Both the position numbers and the translations under genes were made by a program. Shown here piece by piece: positions 1 to 11,285 of a DNA stretch of 64,000 nt; positions within the stretch are counted from its first letter, which is position 1, and each line of letters opens with the position of its first letter. The DNA comes from a candidate division KSB1 bacterium (GTDB lineage: Bacteria > Zhuqueibacterota > Zhuqueibacteria > Residuimicrobiales > Krinioviventaceae), in the NCBI GenBank assembly GCA_034521575.1, contig JAXHMJ010000002.1, forward strand, positions 1,109,085 to 1,173,084, written 5' to 3'. The notes under the pieces are model-generated. The model worked only from the letters and a program-made list of their open reading frames with translations. It searched no databases and had not been told where the DNA came from.

Positions 1-1293
1 TTGCAATTTTTCTCTGCGCCCTGTTTCTGTGGGTAACAGAGCTTGTGCCAATCTACGCCACTTCAATACTTATTATTGTCCTTTTACTTCTCATGCTGTC
101 CGACACTGCTTTTCTGGGATTACGATCTGCGATCGCACCGGACAACGCCCTTGATTACCGGAAAATCATGGCATCCTTCGCCTCTCCGGTTATTTTCCTC
201 TTTTTGGGTGGATTTTACCTGGCGGCAGCGGCTGCCAAATACAGACTCGACACCAACCTGGCCAGAGTTTTGCTAAAGCCCTTTGGAACGCAACCCAAGT
301 ATATCATGTTCGGACTCATGTTTACGACAGCAGTCTTTTCAATGTTTATGAGCAACACCGCCACAGCAGCTATGATGCTTACCATTCTCATGCCGATTTT
401 AAAGCTGTTTCCGCATGATGATCCCGGCAAAATCGGATTTGTACTGGCAATCCCCTTTTCTGCAAATTTGGGAGGAATTGGGACGCCAATCGGGACACCT
501 CCAAACGCTATTGCATTAAAATATCTCACAGGCGCAGACTCTGTGTCTTTTGCTCAGTGGATGACATTCGGTATTCCATTTGTACTGGTCAATCTTCTGT
601 TTTGCTGGTTTTTAATATGGCGATTCTATCCATCCCGCGTGGAAGCGGTGAATCTTGATATTAAAGGACATTTTTTAAAAGGTTGGCGTGCCATTACCAT
701 CTATATCACCTTTGGTATTACCATTTTTCTAATGGTTGACCGATTTTATGCATGGCATTAATTCGTACACGGTGGCCATGATCCCAATCGTCGTCTTTTC
801 CATGACCAACATTGTATCAGCCAAGGATATGAAAAGCCTGAACTGGGATATATTATGGCTGCTGGCCGGCGGTATCGCACTGGGTAATGCCATGGAAGAA
901 ACCGGACTGGCTCTTCATATAATCGACAGCATCCCGTTTGACACCCTATCTCCGCTACTGATTATTGGTATCGCGACAATGATCACCTTTACTCTGGCTA
1001 ATTTCATGTCCAGAACAGCCACAGCCAACCTGATGCTGCCGATTATTGCAGCCATGGGAGCAAATCTGTCCTCAGTCGCTGTTTACGGTTCCAAGCTGCT
1101 GATCCTTACCGTCACACTCGCAGCTTCACTGGCTATGGCCCTGCCCATCAGCACACCTCCGAACGCGATGGCGCATGCCACCGGAATCATTCGGACCGAA
1201 CACATGGCCAAACCCGCACTGTTGATCGGTATCATGGGATTGATAGGACTGGCCGTATTGATGGTTATCCTGAAAGCGGTACACTTTGTATGA
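1..1293 (+). CDS. DASS/SLC13-family anion:sodium symporter (5' end outside window; one frameshift)
   Basis: Inner-membrane secondary transporter of the divalent anion:Na+ symporter family, which moves dicarboxylates, sulfate or phosphate. The reading frame is already open at base 3 and reads WVTELVPIYATS, so the gene starts upstream of the window. Visible family marks are the first SNTATAAMM motif with the following GTPIGTPPN loop, and in the second repeat SRTATANLM and STPPNAMAH. The second motif reads SRT where SNT is usual. The frame breaks at about 731-732: removing one A from the AA gives a smooth FLWLTDFMHGINSYT junction into the second half. The substrate cannot be read from sequence. 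A sensor kinase pair follows closely. Confidence 0.88.
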
Positions 1294-1318
1294 ACCGAAA
1301 AACAAGCAACATACCCTG

Positions 1319-2634
1319 ATGATCTCTAATACATACGAGACCATTATTTTTCCGATCCAGGCAGCCGCGTTGCCTTTAACACTCATGACCTGATTATGCG
1401 ACAGGATAAATTTAACGATCGGCTTTATCTGCTGGAATCCGGTCAGCTGGATGGATATCATGAGCTGGCAGGAGAGCGGATTCGCTTGTTTACCGTCGAG
1501 CCTGATATGTTTGTTGGCGTGCATAGCTTTTTTTCCAGTACGTTCAAGAGCGGCGCCACAGTCCTTGCACGTAAACCATCGGTATTGAGATTTCTCACCT
1601 TTGACTCTATCGATCAGGACAAACTTGTGCATCAGTTCTATCAGGATTTTATGCCTGTAGTGGTGCATGAATTATTCAGCAGAACGCTCAACCTGCAGCA
1701 AGCTGCTCTGGACAAACATGAGACTTTGAACCAGCTCATCATGCATGAAAAACTGGCTTCTCTGGGACAAATGGCTTCCGGAATCGCCCATGAATTAAAT
1801 AATGCCCTCTCGGTGTTGTCCAGAAATACAAAGTGGCTGTGCAGCAAATTTCAGGACATTGTTACCGTTGAAGGCGAGCGGGAAAAAAATCTTTTATACA
1901 ATGCACTGGAGAACGGTCGCGCCCTCTCCACGCGCGACACCCGGCAGTTGTATAAGCAACTCGAAAAAAATACGGACTATGACCGCCAGAGTATTCAACA
2001 CTTGTCAGAAATGAATATAAAAATCGATGAATCCGATAATGAGCACATTACACCCAATACCATAAAAAACCTGTATTTTAAATGGCAATTGGCCACAACT
2101 CTGCATGATATGAGCGTCTCCGCCAATCAAGCATCGCAAGTGATTAAATCTATGCGTTCATTAGGCTCTGAACCGAGAAAAAAATTAAACAAGGTAAGTA
2201 TCCGCGAGACGATAAACGAGGCGCTGACTTTAATTTATCCCCAGTGCAAACATATCGATCTGCATATTGATATCGAAACCGATATTGAGATTCAGGCCAA
2301 TCCATCTGAACTGGTACAGGTCTGGACCAACCTCTTGACCAACGCGTGTCAGAGTTTGAGTCATGCAGAAACAGTAAAGCCTGAAATATACATCCACTCT
2401 TTTAAGCGAGATTCAAATGCGTTTATCGAGATTACGGATAATGGCCCTGGGATACCGAAGGAACTGATCCCTCATATATTTGAGCCGCATGTGACCACCA
2501 AAGTTGATGGACTGTCATTTGGTTTGGGTCTGGGACTGTCCATCGTTGAAAAATTACTGAGCTACTGCAACGGTACCATCCGTGTAGACAGCAAACCCGG
2601 CAAAACAACGTTTTCTGTTAAAATAGCACTGTGA
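1319..2634 (+). CDS. Histidine kinase with N-terminal cNMP-binding-like sensor (one frameshift)
   Basis: Cytoplasmic sensor kinase. The N-terminal part resembles a cyclic-nucleotide-binding beta-roll (DRLYLLESGQLDGYHE). It is followed by a HisKA box with the phospho-acceptor His (LASLGQMASGIAHELNN) and a HATPase_c domain with the N box (NLLTNACQSL), G1 box (DNGPGIP) and G2 box (GLGLGLSIVEKLL). No membrane segment is seen. The best start is ATG at 1319. From there the frame (ISNTYETIIF) joins the main frame (SDPGSRVAFNTHDL) through a break in the T5 run near 1349-1353; without it the open frame begins only at 1396. It lies 26 bases after the transporter and 9 bases before the response regulator, so the three genes are probably co-transcribed. 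The ligand is unknown. Confidence 0.82.
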
Positions 2635-2643
2635 GGTGTATGT

Positions 2644-3152
2644 ATGGAACGATTAAACATAGTCTGTATTGATGACCAGGAAAATGTGCTTTATACCCTG
2701 CAGCGCGATCTGACCCTATTCCAGTCAGACCTCAACCTCTCATTCTGCGGATCAGCCTCAGAAGCCTGCCAGGTGCTTGAAGAGCTGGAATCAGCCGGAC
2801 GATATATCGCCATTGTGATTTGCGACCACATTATGCCGGATCAGAATGGAATTGATTTTTTGATTGAATTAAAGGAGGATGAACGCTTTTCGAAAATCAA
2901 AACCATACTACTCACGGGCCTTGCCACCCACCAGGGATTGCCATACGCGCCATTAATCAGGCACATATTGACAGATACATCGAAAAGCCCTGGGATGGTA
3001 AAGAACTCGTCGACACGATCAAGACATTGCTGACAGAGTTTATTTTTGATTCAGGGCTCGATTATTTACAGTACACCCCCTATTTGGATGAAAAAACCGT
3101 ATTTGAGACGCTACACAATCCAAACAACCTCTATTCAAACCGGAATGATTAA
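2644..3152 (+). CDS. Response regulator, REC domain with short C-terminal tail (one frameshift)
   Basis: Receiver-domain partner of the upstream kinase. Seen: the acidic pair (CIDDQ), the phospho-acceptor Asp (VICDHIMP), the switch Thr (LLTGLA) and, after a frameshift near 2932-2938 (CCAGGGATT), the conserved Lys (RYIEKPWDGKEL). The remainder is a tail of about 50 residues with no DNA-binding domain, so it probably acts through protein contacts. A GAGGTG ribosome site precedes the ATG. The stop codon TAA overlaps the ATG of proB (TAATG at 3150-3154), which suggests translational coupling. Confidence 0.82.
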
Positions 3153-4319
3153 TGGCCAAGCAGGTAAAAATAAAAACTCCACAGTGGCAACGGGCTGTGA
3201 TCAAAGTCGGAAGTGCACTTTGTGGCCCCAGGCAATACGATCAGCGCTCTGTATACGTCCGGGATAGCCCGGTTTATCAGCGCCTGCAGAAAGTCGGGCC
3301 GGCAAATCATACTGGTCAGTTCCGGAGCGGTTGCAGCCGGATTGACGCAAATAAATGCAAAGTATTCCAAACATCAACTCAATATTTCGGAAAAACAGGC
3401 TGTCGCAGCCATCGGACAACCGCTATTAATGGATCATTGGAAACAATTATTTGATTTTCCCTGCGCCCAGCTTTTATTAACGTATCAGGGGATAAATGAT
3501 CGACAACGGTTTGTAAATGCCAAAAATACCATTCTCAAACTGCTTGAACTGGACACACTCCCCATCGTGAATGAGAACGATACAGTCATCATTGATGAGC
3601 TCAAGGTAGGAGACAATGATAACCTCGCCGCTCATGTTGCCGTGCTTGCGGATGCGGACCTTTTGATTATTTGCTCTGATATTAACGGCTTGTATCAATC
3701 AGATCCAAGACAAAACCATTCAGCCGGCTTTATTCCCGTGGTTGAAAACATTGACAGCTCCATATACAATCTGGCCGGAAAAGCGAATGATCCAAATGCC
3801 ACAGGCGGTATGTTTACAAAAATTGAAGCAGCAGAGAAAGCAACGGCGCGCGGAATCAATACCGTTATTCTCAACGGGACGCGCCCCGAGTGCCTGACAA
3901 GATTATTAGAGGGTGAAATATGCGGCACGATATTTAAAAAACATGACACTCCGATCAAAGCCAAAAAGCACTGGATGCTGCATGCACTTCCCGGTGCCGG
4001 TGAAATCTGGATAGACCAGGGAGCGGCCAAAGCCATTGCTTTTAAAGGCGCCTCACTTTTGCCATCCGGAATTGTAGAAATCAAGGGGCAGTTCACTCGG
4101 GGTGATGCCGTCGCCATTATCTTTCGTAGGTCCTCCGGAACTATACTGAGAATCGCCAAGGGCATCAGTCAATATGACGCTTCTGATCTTTTGAAAATTA
4201 TTGGCAAGAAAAGTCATGCAATTGAAAAAATATTGGGGTACAGTTATACGAATGTCGCTGTTCACCGAGATGACCTGGTGCTGTTTTCCAGCCCAAAGTC
4301 CTTGAAAGATAAAATATAA
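3152..4319 (+). CDS. proB: Glutamate 5-kinase (one frameshift)
   Basis: Catalyses the first step of proline synthesis, ATP-dependent phosphorylation of glutamate, in the cytoplasm. Amino-acid kinase domain motifs are present (VIKVGSAL, ILVSSGAVAAG, NENDTV, GDNDNLAAHVA, GTGGM-like ATGGMFTKIEAA). A C-terminal PUA domain follows (about the last 90 residues, IDQGAAKAIAFKGASLLPSGI). The length of about 389 residues matches the long ProB form. The start at 3152 overlaps the regulator stop. The frame breaks in the TTT at about 3222-3224; dropping one T gives the expected KVGSALVAPGN. The next gene, proA, follows 13 bases later, so proBA forms an operon. Confidence 0.92.
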
Positions 4320-4332
4320 AAAGGAGAGGATT

Positions 4333-5592
4333 ATGTCTGATTTATCCAAACAATTGATGGCTTTGGCCGATCAATGCCGGAGTGCATGTAAAATTACTGC
4401 ACAATTATCTACACATGTTAAAAATGATGTATTGCATAAAATGGCCAATTCTCTGATAGATCAAGCCCAATTTATCGTATCTGAAAACACCAAGGATGTT
4501 GAAAATGCAAAAGCCAATGGTTTAAGCGCCGCCATGATCGACCGCCTGGTGATATCACATGCGGGATTATCAAAAATGGCCGCAGCCGTGCGTGAAATTG
4601 CTCAATTGCCGGACCCGGTGGGTGAAATCACAAAAACCTGGAGACGTCCCAATGGATTACAAGTCTCACAGAAACGTATACCGCTCGGCGTCATTGGTAT
4701 GATATACGAATCCCGTCCCAATGTGACGTCCGATGCAGCAGCACTATGTTTCAAGGCCGGAAACAGTGTATTTCTAAGAGGCGGCTCCGAGGCATTTCAC
4801 AGCAATCAGGCCATAGCAGCTGCGTTGCATACCGGCCTGGAACAGGCCGGTCTTCCCAGGGCTATGGTCACCCTGGTCCCGACCCCCAACCGGAAAGCTG
4901 TTCAGGAAATGCTCAAATTATCAGATTATATCGACATTATCATCCCGCGCGGCGGTGAAGGGTTGATCCGGTTTGTCACCGAGAACAGCCGCATCCCGGT
5001 TATCAAGACGTTCAAGGGCGTATGTCATTAGTACGTCGATTCATCGGCGAATGTTGCTCAAGCGGTCGATCTTTTGATAGATGGCAAAACATCAAGACCG
5101 GGCGTTTGCAATGCATTGGAAACTTTGCTGGTGCACAAGGACATTGCCGCTGATTTTTTGCCGGATGCTGAAAGAGCAATGAACGCCAAAGGTGTGGAAC
5201 TGCGCGGCTGTAATAACACCAGAAAAGTATTGCCGGACGTAAAGTCAGCCTCGGAGGATGATTATTTTGCCGAGTTTTTATCGCTTGTTCTCGCCGTCCG
5301 TGTGGTGGACAGTCTCGATGACGCCATTGATCATATCGCAAAGTACGGATCTGATCACACCGACGTTATTGTCACAAACGATTATTCAAACGCCAAAGAA
5401 TTCCTCAGGCGTGTTAATTCCTCGGTTGTGCTGGTAAATGCATCTTCGCGTTTTTCCGACGGCGGTGAACTCGGTCTTGGAGCAGAAATCGGCATCTCTA
5501 CCACAAAGCTTCAGGCCTATGGGCCCATGGGACTCGAATCCCTGACGACCCAAAAATTCATCGTCAACGGAGATGGACAGATACGGCATTAA
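4333..5592 (+). CDS. proA: Gamma-glutamyl phosphate reductase with an in-frame TAG
   Basis: NADPH-dependent reduction of gamma-glutamyl phosphate to the semialdehyde, second step of proline synthesis. An excellent ribosome site (AAAGGAGAGG) precedes the ATG. The 419-codon frame matches the family length of about 417. Seen: the cofactor-binding region ([18 protein letters not shown]), the active-site Cys ([15 protein letters not shown]) and the C-terminal [14 protein letters not shown]. Codon 233 is TAG (5029-5031), between GVCH and YVDSSAN, in the highly conserved GxCHxYVD motif. The frame on both sides is uninterrupted. A one-base change from TTG (Leu) or another sense codon would restore it. 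Either a substitution error or a true nonsense mutation. Confidence 0.92.
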
Positions 5593-5615
5593 AGACTGAT
5601 ACAGCTTACTCTGGG

Positions 5616-6317
5616 TCAACCAGACCTTAAAAGACCGTGATCCGCGAAACTGAAAAAAGAATCCTTGCCGATGATAATATGATCCAAAACTTCAATTTCA
5701 GCATATCGGCATGCTGTCACCAGTTTATGGGTCACTTTTTTATCCGCATCTGACGGATCGGGATGACCGCTGGGATGGTTGTGCAGCAGTATAATGCGGG
5801 CAGCAGATAACTGCACTGTTTTCAAGATGACTTCGCGCGGAGACACCACACTTTCGGACAAGCTGCCTTCGAATAGTGTTTTCTCGGCGATCAATTCATT
5901 GCGCGAGGTCAGAAACAGCACCCGAAATTCCTCACGATTTAAATCACGCATCCGGAGATTGACACACTGATATACATCTTCGGAAGAATGAATTCGGCGG
6001 TTTTGCGTTCCCCATTGCTGCTGCACCAGACGTTTGGATAATTCAAGAGCAGACTTTAGCTGCGCTGCTTTTGCAATTCCAATGCCGTTCACTTTGCATA
6101 AAGCTTCGGCAGGCTGGGTATCCAGACCGCGCAAGCCGTCAAATTCATTGAGGAGTTGACGCGCAAGGCCCATTGCAGATGCCCGGCCATTGCCGGTACG
6201 CAGTATAATCGCCAACAGCTCGGCTTCGGATAGAGTATCCGGTCCATATTTTAAAAGCCGTTCCCGAGGTCGTTCATGTTCAGGCCAGGATTTAATGGTT
6301 TTGTAATCTCTAGTCAT
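5616..6317 (-). CDS. radC: RadC/UPF0758 family JAB-domain protein
   Basis: Family named for DNA repair, though its biochemical role is unsettled. It has an N-terminal helix-hairpin-helix-like region (ELLAIILRTGNG, ALCKVNGIGIAKAAQLKSALEL) and a C-terminal MPN/JAB metal-binding domain with the HxH-x7-S-x2-D signature (HNHPSGHPDPSDAD). The start is placed at the ATG encoding MTRDYK because a strong AGGGGGT ribosome site lies six bases upstream; a longer frame reaches 6338. It is convergent with proA and the last gene of a minus-strand run coming from the M1 peptidase. Confidence 0.9.
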   Translation of the reverse strand: MTRDYKTIKSWPEHERPRERLLKYGPDTLSEAELLAIILRTGNGRASAMGLARQLLNEFDGLRGLDTQPAEALCKVNGIGIAKAAQLKSALELSKRLVQQQWGTQNRRIHSSEDVYQCVNLRMRDLNREEFRVLFLTSRNELIAEKTLFEGSLSESVVSPREVILKTVQLSAARIILLHNHPSGHPDPSDADKKVTHKLVTACRYAEIEVLDHIIIGKDSFFSFADHGLLRSG

Positions 6318-6349
6318 GGCACCCCCTTTTTTAATCAATACGCAGAAAT

Positions 6350-9300
6350 TTATTTTAATTTTATCATTTTCAGTGTCTTTTGTAAAACCCGGTTATCGGT
6401 TTCCAAAGCAATAGACAGCAAATAAACACCGCTGGACATATCCAACCCCCGTCTGTCTCTGCCATCCCACTTGATCCTGTGAATCCCCCTATCCATGCGC
6501 CCCGAATAGAGAGGGCGCACATGTTGCCCCCGTGAATTATAAACATCAATCTCCACGTGTCCCGGGGCGGGCAGCTGAATATCAATTTTAGTTTCCGGAT
6601 TGAACGGATTTGGAACATTTCGCACTGTAAAATATGTTTCGGGCTGCTGTTTTACACCGGCAACGTCTGTGTCCGAGTCAAGCTGAAACCAGGAATTAAT
6701 ACGGTCAAACCAGCTGAAGCGGCTCTTTCCTGAGGCATCACAAAAGTTTACCGGGTTAAAAGATAAATAAATCTGCTTTCGGCCTGCTCTTTTTATCATC
6801 ATAGAAAATACCTGCTGCGCCATTGTCCAGCGGATACAAAAAACAGTCCTGTGCCGGATCAATGGATTCTATAACGTTTCCAATATGTATCTGCTCAAGA
6901 GTATCCTGATGAGTCAAGCTCAATGTCAAATCACGCCAATACGGATAGTAAAAATTCCCGGAAATCATTGAAGAGACCGCAGATCTGGATTCATAACGGG
7001 CATGCAGCACATGATGGTAAAACAATGAATCCAGGGCTGTACCCTGTTCGATCAGATCATACCCCACATTAGAGCCGATAAGAATGAGATGATTATCGCT
7101 GTTAACTATGGACATCAATGCATTTTGTTCCTCGGCGGTCAGGCTAAATTGCGCATCGTCCCCGCTGTACCAAATCCAGAGCGGCGCATCTACTGCTTTA
7201 GCTGGTATTAAACCGCGGACTTTATTAGTCCAAACAGAATATGAAAGATAACGTGATTCGAACAGATGCCTGAAATAATCACCGGCATCTGCTTCAACTG
7301 CATCATTGATAAGAATGACCTGGGAAGGCCCGACATAAAAGCTTGTGTGAACCGGAAACAGCGGAATATTGTTCTCATTATAGAGCCAGAGCTCACAATC
7401 GACTCGGCCGGGACGGGCGGTCGGTGAAACCTGTATGTCAAAGGGCCGCGACTGCAACGGCAGTGTATCCTGTGCTGCAGCATTGCCAAAGTGAACTGAA
7501 TCCGTCAGAACTCTTACAAACGGATTGTCCGTGCGCAAAATACCGTATGTTTCTCCAAGATCGATACCGTCATTATGCAGATGGAAGCGGCATTGAGCTG
7601 ATTGTCCGGGTAAAAGATTGACCAGATTGTTGTCCCGTTCATCCAAAAGTTTAATCTGTTGCAATCGGATCGCATTTACACTCAGTTCCTGCTGCCGGCG
7701 TAAAATCCAGTGATCAGGATCCAGATTAACGTCTGCGGGAGGTTCAGATACAGTGAGCTCGAACAGCCTGCGAACGCTTGCTATTCTGAAGCACGATCGT
7801 TGAATCCCCGGCTGTAAATTGTAATTGCATATCAATCGGCATCTGATAGACAACATCATCCTGAACCTGATGGATCATGATCGATAAAAGATAGTTTCCA
7901 CTCGATGTTTTTTCCGTCTTCCACGTGTAACGGTAGAACGGATAGCCGGATTCATAAATCCACTGCTGAAAAAACGGCTCCAGGTCCATCCCGCTCACGG
8001 CTTCACACACTGTCTGAAAATCCTTGGTCACTGCGGTCTTGAAATAAAATCGTTCTCTATACTCGTGGAGTAGTTCGAAAAACACGGTCTCCCCGACCAC
8101 ATGCCGCAGCATATGAAGCACCCATCCTGCTTTCATATAAGTCAGTTCATAATGAAAAATATCATCCTGAAGCGGATCTTCAACAAACACCGTACCCTCT
8201 CCCAGGTATCGCTTGTAATTCATCCATTGGCGCATAGCATCCGCTCCGCCCAGGTATTCTTTCCACAGAGCTTCTGCATACGTCGCAAAGCCTTCATTCA
8301 GCCAGATATGATGAAAATTCTCACAGGTGACCATGTTCCCCCACCATTGATGCGCCAGTTCATGAGCGATCAGAATTTCGCCCCAATATCCGAGACTGCT
8401 GATGGTCTGGTGTTCCATGCCGCCGCCCCACAGGAATTCAGCATGCCCGTATTTTTCTTCAGGGAATGGATATTCGCCGAAACGTTCAGAGAATACGGAC
8501 ATCATTTCCGGTGTTTTGGCATAATTATTTTTTAACGCGCTCAGATGCTCAGCAAATACGTAATAATCCAATAAAATTGAATCTCCGGAAGCGGTAATAT
8601 ACCAATCCTGATAATTGATATAGGGATGGATGGCAACTGAAACCAGATAAGTTGCAATGGGATACTGTTCATGCCAGTGAAAAGTACGCTTTTCACCCAA
8701 AGGTGTGGTCTTGACCAGGCGCCCGTTAGACGCGACGATTAAATCCTGTGGAACTGTAATATAAATATTTACTGAATCTGCCTTGTCCTTTGGGTAATCC
8801 TTGCAGGGCCACCAGGTTCTTGCGCCAAAAGGTTCACTCAGAGACCATATCATCGGTTTATTCTGATAAGTATCAAAGCCGAAATGCATTCTCGTGCCGT
8901 TCTCCGGATAACCGCTGTAATAGACGCTGAGAGAAAAGCTACTGTCCGGGGAAACAGGTGCGGATAAATTCACATGTATCAAATCATCAACATGTCCGAA
9001 GCTGAGTCGTTTTCCGCGATCTAAAACTGAATCCACCCTCATTTCGTCCAGTAGATTCAGTTCAATGTGGTGCAGGGAATCCAGAGCCCATGCCTTTACG
9101 GTCATTTCCCCTGCAAGATACTCTTCCGCGACATCCAGATCAAGTTTCAAAGCATAGTAATGAACATCATATTTTTCTTGATTATCTGTAATAGTTCCAG
9201 CGCCTGTGAGCAGGCGCTTTGCCCTTTGTTCTTTGCGTTCGGCTTCAGCGCGCAGCCAGGATTCGGCTTTTTGAATATTTTGAGTAAGAGCGATGCTGGA

Positions 9301-9369
9301 AAAGCTCAATACTATCAACGCTGCCATAAAAATCGCAATAGTTTTTGAATGCGCACCGAAAATGATCAC
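6350..9369 (-). CDS. Secreted M1-family metallopeptidase with FlgD-Ig/T9SS-like C-terminal tail (two frameshifts)
   Basis: Zinc aminopeptidase of about 1000 residues, exported. Seen: an N-terminal hydrophobic signal (IAIFMAALIVLSFSS), the GAMEN-like GGGMEH, the zinc motif HELAHQWWGN followed by NEGFA, a beta-rich middle, and a final domain of about 85 residues (NVPNPFNPETKI, VYNSRGQHV, GIHRIKWDGRD, SSGVYLLSI) of the FlgD-Ig/type IX sorting type. Three open frames are one gene: removing a G near 7766 joins SKRSQ to LFELTVSEPP, and a change in the A5 run near 6790-6795 joins YDDK to RKQIYLSFNPVN. Its ATG overlaps the stop of the CAP gene (ATGA). The tail suggests surface display or secretion, which is inference. 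Confidence 0.87.
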
Positions 9370-10031
9370 ATGTCCTCACTGGAAAAATTCTGCGTTATTT
9401 TAAAAGCGCCCATATTATAAAAATCATGCTGGCGATAAAAAGCGGCGCCTATCCCCAGATATTTTAGATTGCTATTTAATATATTTCGTCGATGTCCGGG
9501 TGAATTCATCCACTGACGAACCACAGTTTCTGCAACGTCAAGATAGGTTCTGTACTCCAGCGCCGGCCCCCGATGAGTATAGCTAAAGTATCCGCCATTT
9601 TGGGCAGGGGTGTAAACCGGTCGCCCGGACTTGTATTCAAGTGCAAATGCGATCGCAATATTTTCAGCGCGGTATCCCATGTTCAGGCCTACCTGAGACA
9701 ACCGATCCGCCAGATTCGTTTTTCCGGTCACCGGACTTTTGTGCGAAAAAAAATCATATATCACCATATCCAGGCTATAAGCCCGGGCCGCATACTCCAG
9801 TGCCGGAGAATGCTGAAAAGGCGGCAAATGCTTTTTGTATCTTTGCGCGTTGGTGGCATAAAAAACGGCAGCATGCAGCAATTTGTAATCGATTGAATCC
9901 GGCTGTATCCGTTTCGAAGCAGCAGGATAATCCTTAAAATCTTTAAAAGTGTAATCATTATAATCCGTATATGACCAGGCGCCGGGTTGTTGCACTCTGC
10001 CATTTGCACTGATCAAGAGTAAAGTCAACAC
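9366..10031 (-). CDS. CAP/SCP-domain secreted protein
   Basis: Extracytoplasmic protein with the CAP fold. Diagnostic stretches are HSPALEYAARAYSLDM, FFSHKSPVTGKTN, AENIAIAF and the C-terminal WMNSPGHRRNILNSNLKYLGIGAAFY. The N-terminus is a signal peptide (VLTLLLISANG). The start is uncertain: the annotated TTG has no ribosome site, whereas AAGGAG near 10063 sits seven bases before an in-frame CTG at 10055, which would give IKQIFTVLTLLLIS as the signal. It overlaps the M1 gene by ATGA and lies just after the CNNM gene, so all are probably one transcript. The biochemical role of bacterial CAP proteins is generally unknown. Confidence 0.85.
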   Translation of the reverse strand: MLTLLLISANGRVQQPGAWSYTDYNDYTFKDFKDYPAASKRIQPDSIDYKLLHAAVFYATNAQRYKKHLPPFQHSPALEYAARAYSLDMVIYDFFSHKSPVTGKTNLADRLSQVGLNMGYRAENIAIAFALEYKSGRPVYTPAQNGGYFSYTHRGPALEYRTYLDVAETVVRQWMNSPGHRRNILNSNLKYLGIGAAFYRQHDFYNMGAFKITQNFSSEDM

Positions 10032-10044
10032 TGTAAAAATCTGT

Positions 10045-11277
10045 TTAATCAGTTTGATTCTCCTTAACAGCCTGCACGTTCTGATCGATTCTCACTTTAT
10101 TGATCTTTGTTTTGCTGCTGTCCAGGACCATAATTTTAATATCATCCAATTGGACATAATCGCCGCGCTCAGGGACACGTCCCAATTTATTTTCGACCAA
10201 CCCTGAAATGGTGACATAATCACCTTCCGGCAAGTCAAGGTTGTACTGTTCACGCAGGTGATCAATCTCAGCTCTGCCGTCGGCAACAATAGATTTTTCA
10301 TCAACAGATTTGATCAGAACCTCTGAAACATCATATTCATCTATAATGCTTCCGAATAATTCTTCAACAATGTCTTCGAGGGTAATTAAACCATCAGTAC
10401 CGCCATGCTCATCTACCACAATAGCTATACTTTTGCAATTTTGCTTGAATTCCTTTAATGCATCAAGCGCACGCATGTGTGCGGGAAACATCAATGGTGA
10501 ACGAAGAGGCAGCACATCAGTAATCGGTTCCGTTAAAAAATCCAAAACATAGAGAAAGCCTTCAATCTGGTCAACATGTTCTCTGTAAATCGGGAGCCGG
10601 GAAAATCCACTGTTGTGGAACAACTTTACAATCTCTTCCCGGTCTGTGTTGATTTCGCAGGAGACCATTTCTGTGCGGGGGATGCGCACATCATGGACAC
10701 GTTTATCGGCAATATTGATGGCGCGATGCAGCATCAGACGCCCCGTTTTATCAATCAACTCGCGATGTGCATATTCGCGTACGAGCATGGGCAGTTTGGT
10801 TTTTGAAAAAACAGAATTGATATTATCTTCATGGCTTTTGAATAGTTTAAGCAGCTGTTTTGAAAACAATTCCGAAATGTATATCAGGGGATAAAAAAGA
10901 AAATAAAACATCATAAGCAACGAAGGCGAAGAAACTGATATACGGTTTGGGATCAATGTAGCAATAGACTTTGGAATAATTTCCCCAAAAATCAGCAGGA
11001 ATGCAGATGTAACCAGCACCAGTACGGATTCATTAAAAAAAGCAGAGAAAACCACAATCGCAAGGGACGAACAAGCCACCATGACAATATTATTTCCCAC
11101 CAGGGTGGTCGTTAAAAATGTTTGGTCGCTTTGTACCAGAAAATTTGAAAATTGCTTTTCCGGTTCCTGATGGGTCCTCAAACGCAGTTTAATTCGATTG
11201 GAAGAGATATAGGCGGTCTCGGACCCTGAAAATATCGCACTGAGCAATAATGTAAGAATAAATAAAAAAAGATACAC
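10045..11277 (-). CDS. CNNM/CorC-family (hemolysin C-like) membrane protein with CBS pair
   Basis: Integral membrane protein linked to divalent-cation (Mg2+/Co2+) efflux in this family. Order: an N-terminal DUF21/CNNM membrane domain with three to four helices (FLFILTLLLSAIFSGSETA; residues 1 to about 170), two CBS domains (DKRVHDVRIPRTEMVS, IAIVVDEHGGTDGLITLEDI) and a C-terminal CorC_HlyC domain (EGDYVTISGLVENKLGRVPERGD). The length of 410 residues is typical. It starts eight bases after the YigZ-like gene. The substrate cannot be fixed from sequence. Confidence 0.9.
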   Translation of the reverse strand: MYLFLFILTLLLSAIFSGSETAYISSNRIKLRLRTHQEPEKQFSNFLVQSDQTFLTTTLVGNNIVMVACSSLAIVVFSAFFNESVLVLVTSAFLLIFGEIIPKSIATLIPNRISVSSPSLLMMFYFLFYPLIYISELFSKQLLKLFKSHEDNINSVFSKTKLPMLVREYAHRELIDKTGRLMLHRAINIADKRVHDVRIPRTEMVSCEINTDREEIVKLFHNSGFSRLPIYREHVDQIEGFLYVLDFLTEPITDVLPLRSPLMFPAHMRALDALKEFKQNCKSIAIVVDEHGGTDGLITLEDIVEELFGSIIDEYDVSEVLIKSVDEKSIVADGRAEIDHLREQYNLDLPEGDYVTISGLVENKLGRVPERGDYVQLDDIKIMVLDSSKTKINKVRIDQNVQAVKENQTD

Positions 11278-11285
11278 TGAATTCC

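Noticed and set aside
215..529. Minus-strand open frame inside the transporter gene
   Set aside because: Antisense to a clear membrane transporter on the plus strand; its Ala- and Ile-rich sequence mirrors the transporter codons and it has no ribosome site.
5029..5031. TAG in proA as a recoded amino acid (pyrrolysine-like)
   Set aside because: No other confident gene has an internal TAG, no pyl genes or stem-loop element are visible nearby, and the window shows a high error rate.
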